From Rhodoferax sp. (GTDB lineage Bacteria > Pseudomonadota > Gammaproteobacteria > Burkholderiales > Burkholderiaceae_C), in the NCBI GenBank assembly GCA_023231075.1, contig JALNWC010000215.1:1-5425 (forward strand): DNA of 5,425 nucleotides. The letters run 5' to 3'. Each line of letters starts with the position of its first letter. Position 1 is the first letter of the stretch. Position numbers and translations under genes: made by a program. Shown here in pieces: positions 5,411 to 5,425 of this stretch. A model generated the notes under the pieces. It searched no databases. It was not told the DNA's origin and saw only the letters and a program-made list of their open reading frames with translations.

Positions 5411-5425
5411 AAGGTCACGGGGGTC

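Overview
The window looks like ordinary chromosomal DNA of a high-GC beta-proteobacterium. The family is most likely Comamonadaceae (the Polaromonas, Rhodoferax, Acidovorax and Hydrogenophaga group). This rests on protein character, strong G/C preference at third codon positions, and a long-form ETF:ubiquinone oxidoreductase beside a beta-type chorismate lyase. The taxonomic call is inference, because no database search was possible.

Layout. Positions 30-2718 hold four tightly packed minus-strand genes, transcribed in the order short-chain dehydrogenase/reductase (1936-2718), EamA/DMT-type membrane transporter (1030-1929), chorismate lyase ubiC (461-1030) and hotdog-fold acyl-CoA thioesterase (30-449). 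Spacings are 6 bp, a 1-bp overlap (TGATG) and 11 bp, so this is almost certainly one operon. A 146-bp divergent intergenic region (2719-2864) separates it from a plus-strand gene for electron transfer flavoprotein:ubiquinone oxidoreductase (2865-4577), which ends at a strong intrinsic terminator (4600-4623). A self-contained toxin-antitoxin pair follows: a Phd/YefM-like antitoxin (4680-4985) and a VapC-type PIN-domain toxin (4982-5410). They overlap by 4 bp and have their own extended -10 promoter.

How the genes may work together. ETF-QO passes electrons from acyl-CoA and amino-acid dehydrogenases, via ETF, to ubiquinone. UbiC makes 4-hydroxybenzoate, the precursor of the ubiquinone ring. The SDR and the thioesterase fit acyl or CoA-thioester metabolism. 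A quinone and acyl-CoA theme therefore spans the divergent region, but a functional link is inferred from position only. The toxin-antitoxin module is an independent accessory unit.

No clearly new system is visible. The points most worth a second look are a 12-bp-stem hairpin inside the antitoxin gene upstream of the toxin, an apparent small in-frame insertion in ETF-QO that carries a perfect 6-bp inverted repeat, and a small dyad in the divergent control region. There is no gene-free stretch longer than 300 bp. No tRNA, rRNA, CRISPR array or insertion sequence was recognised.
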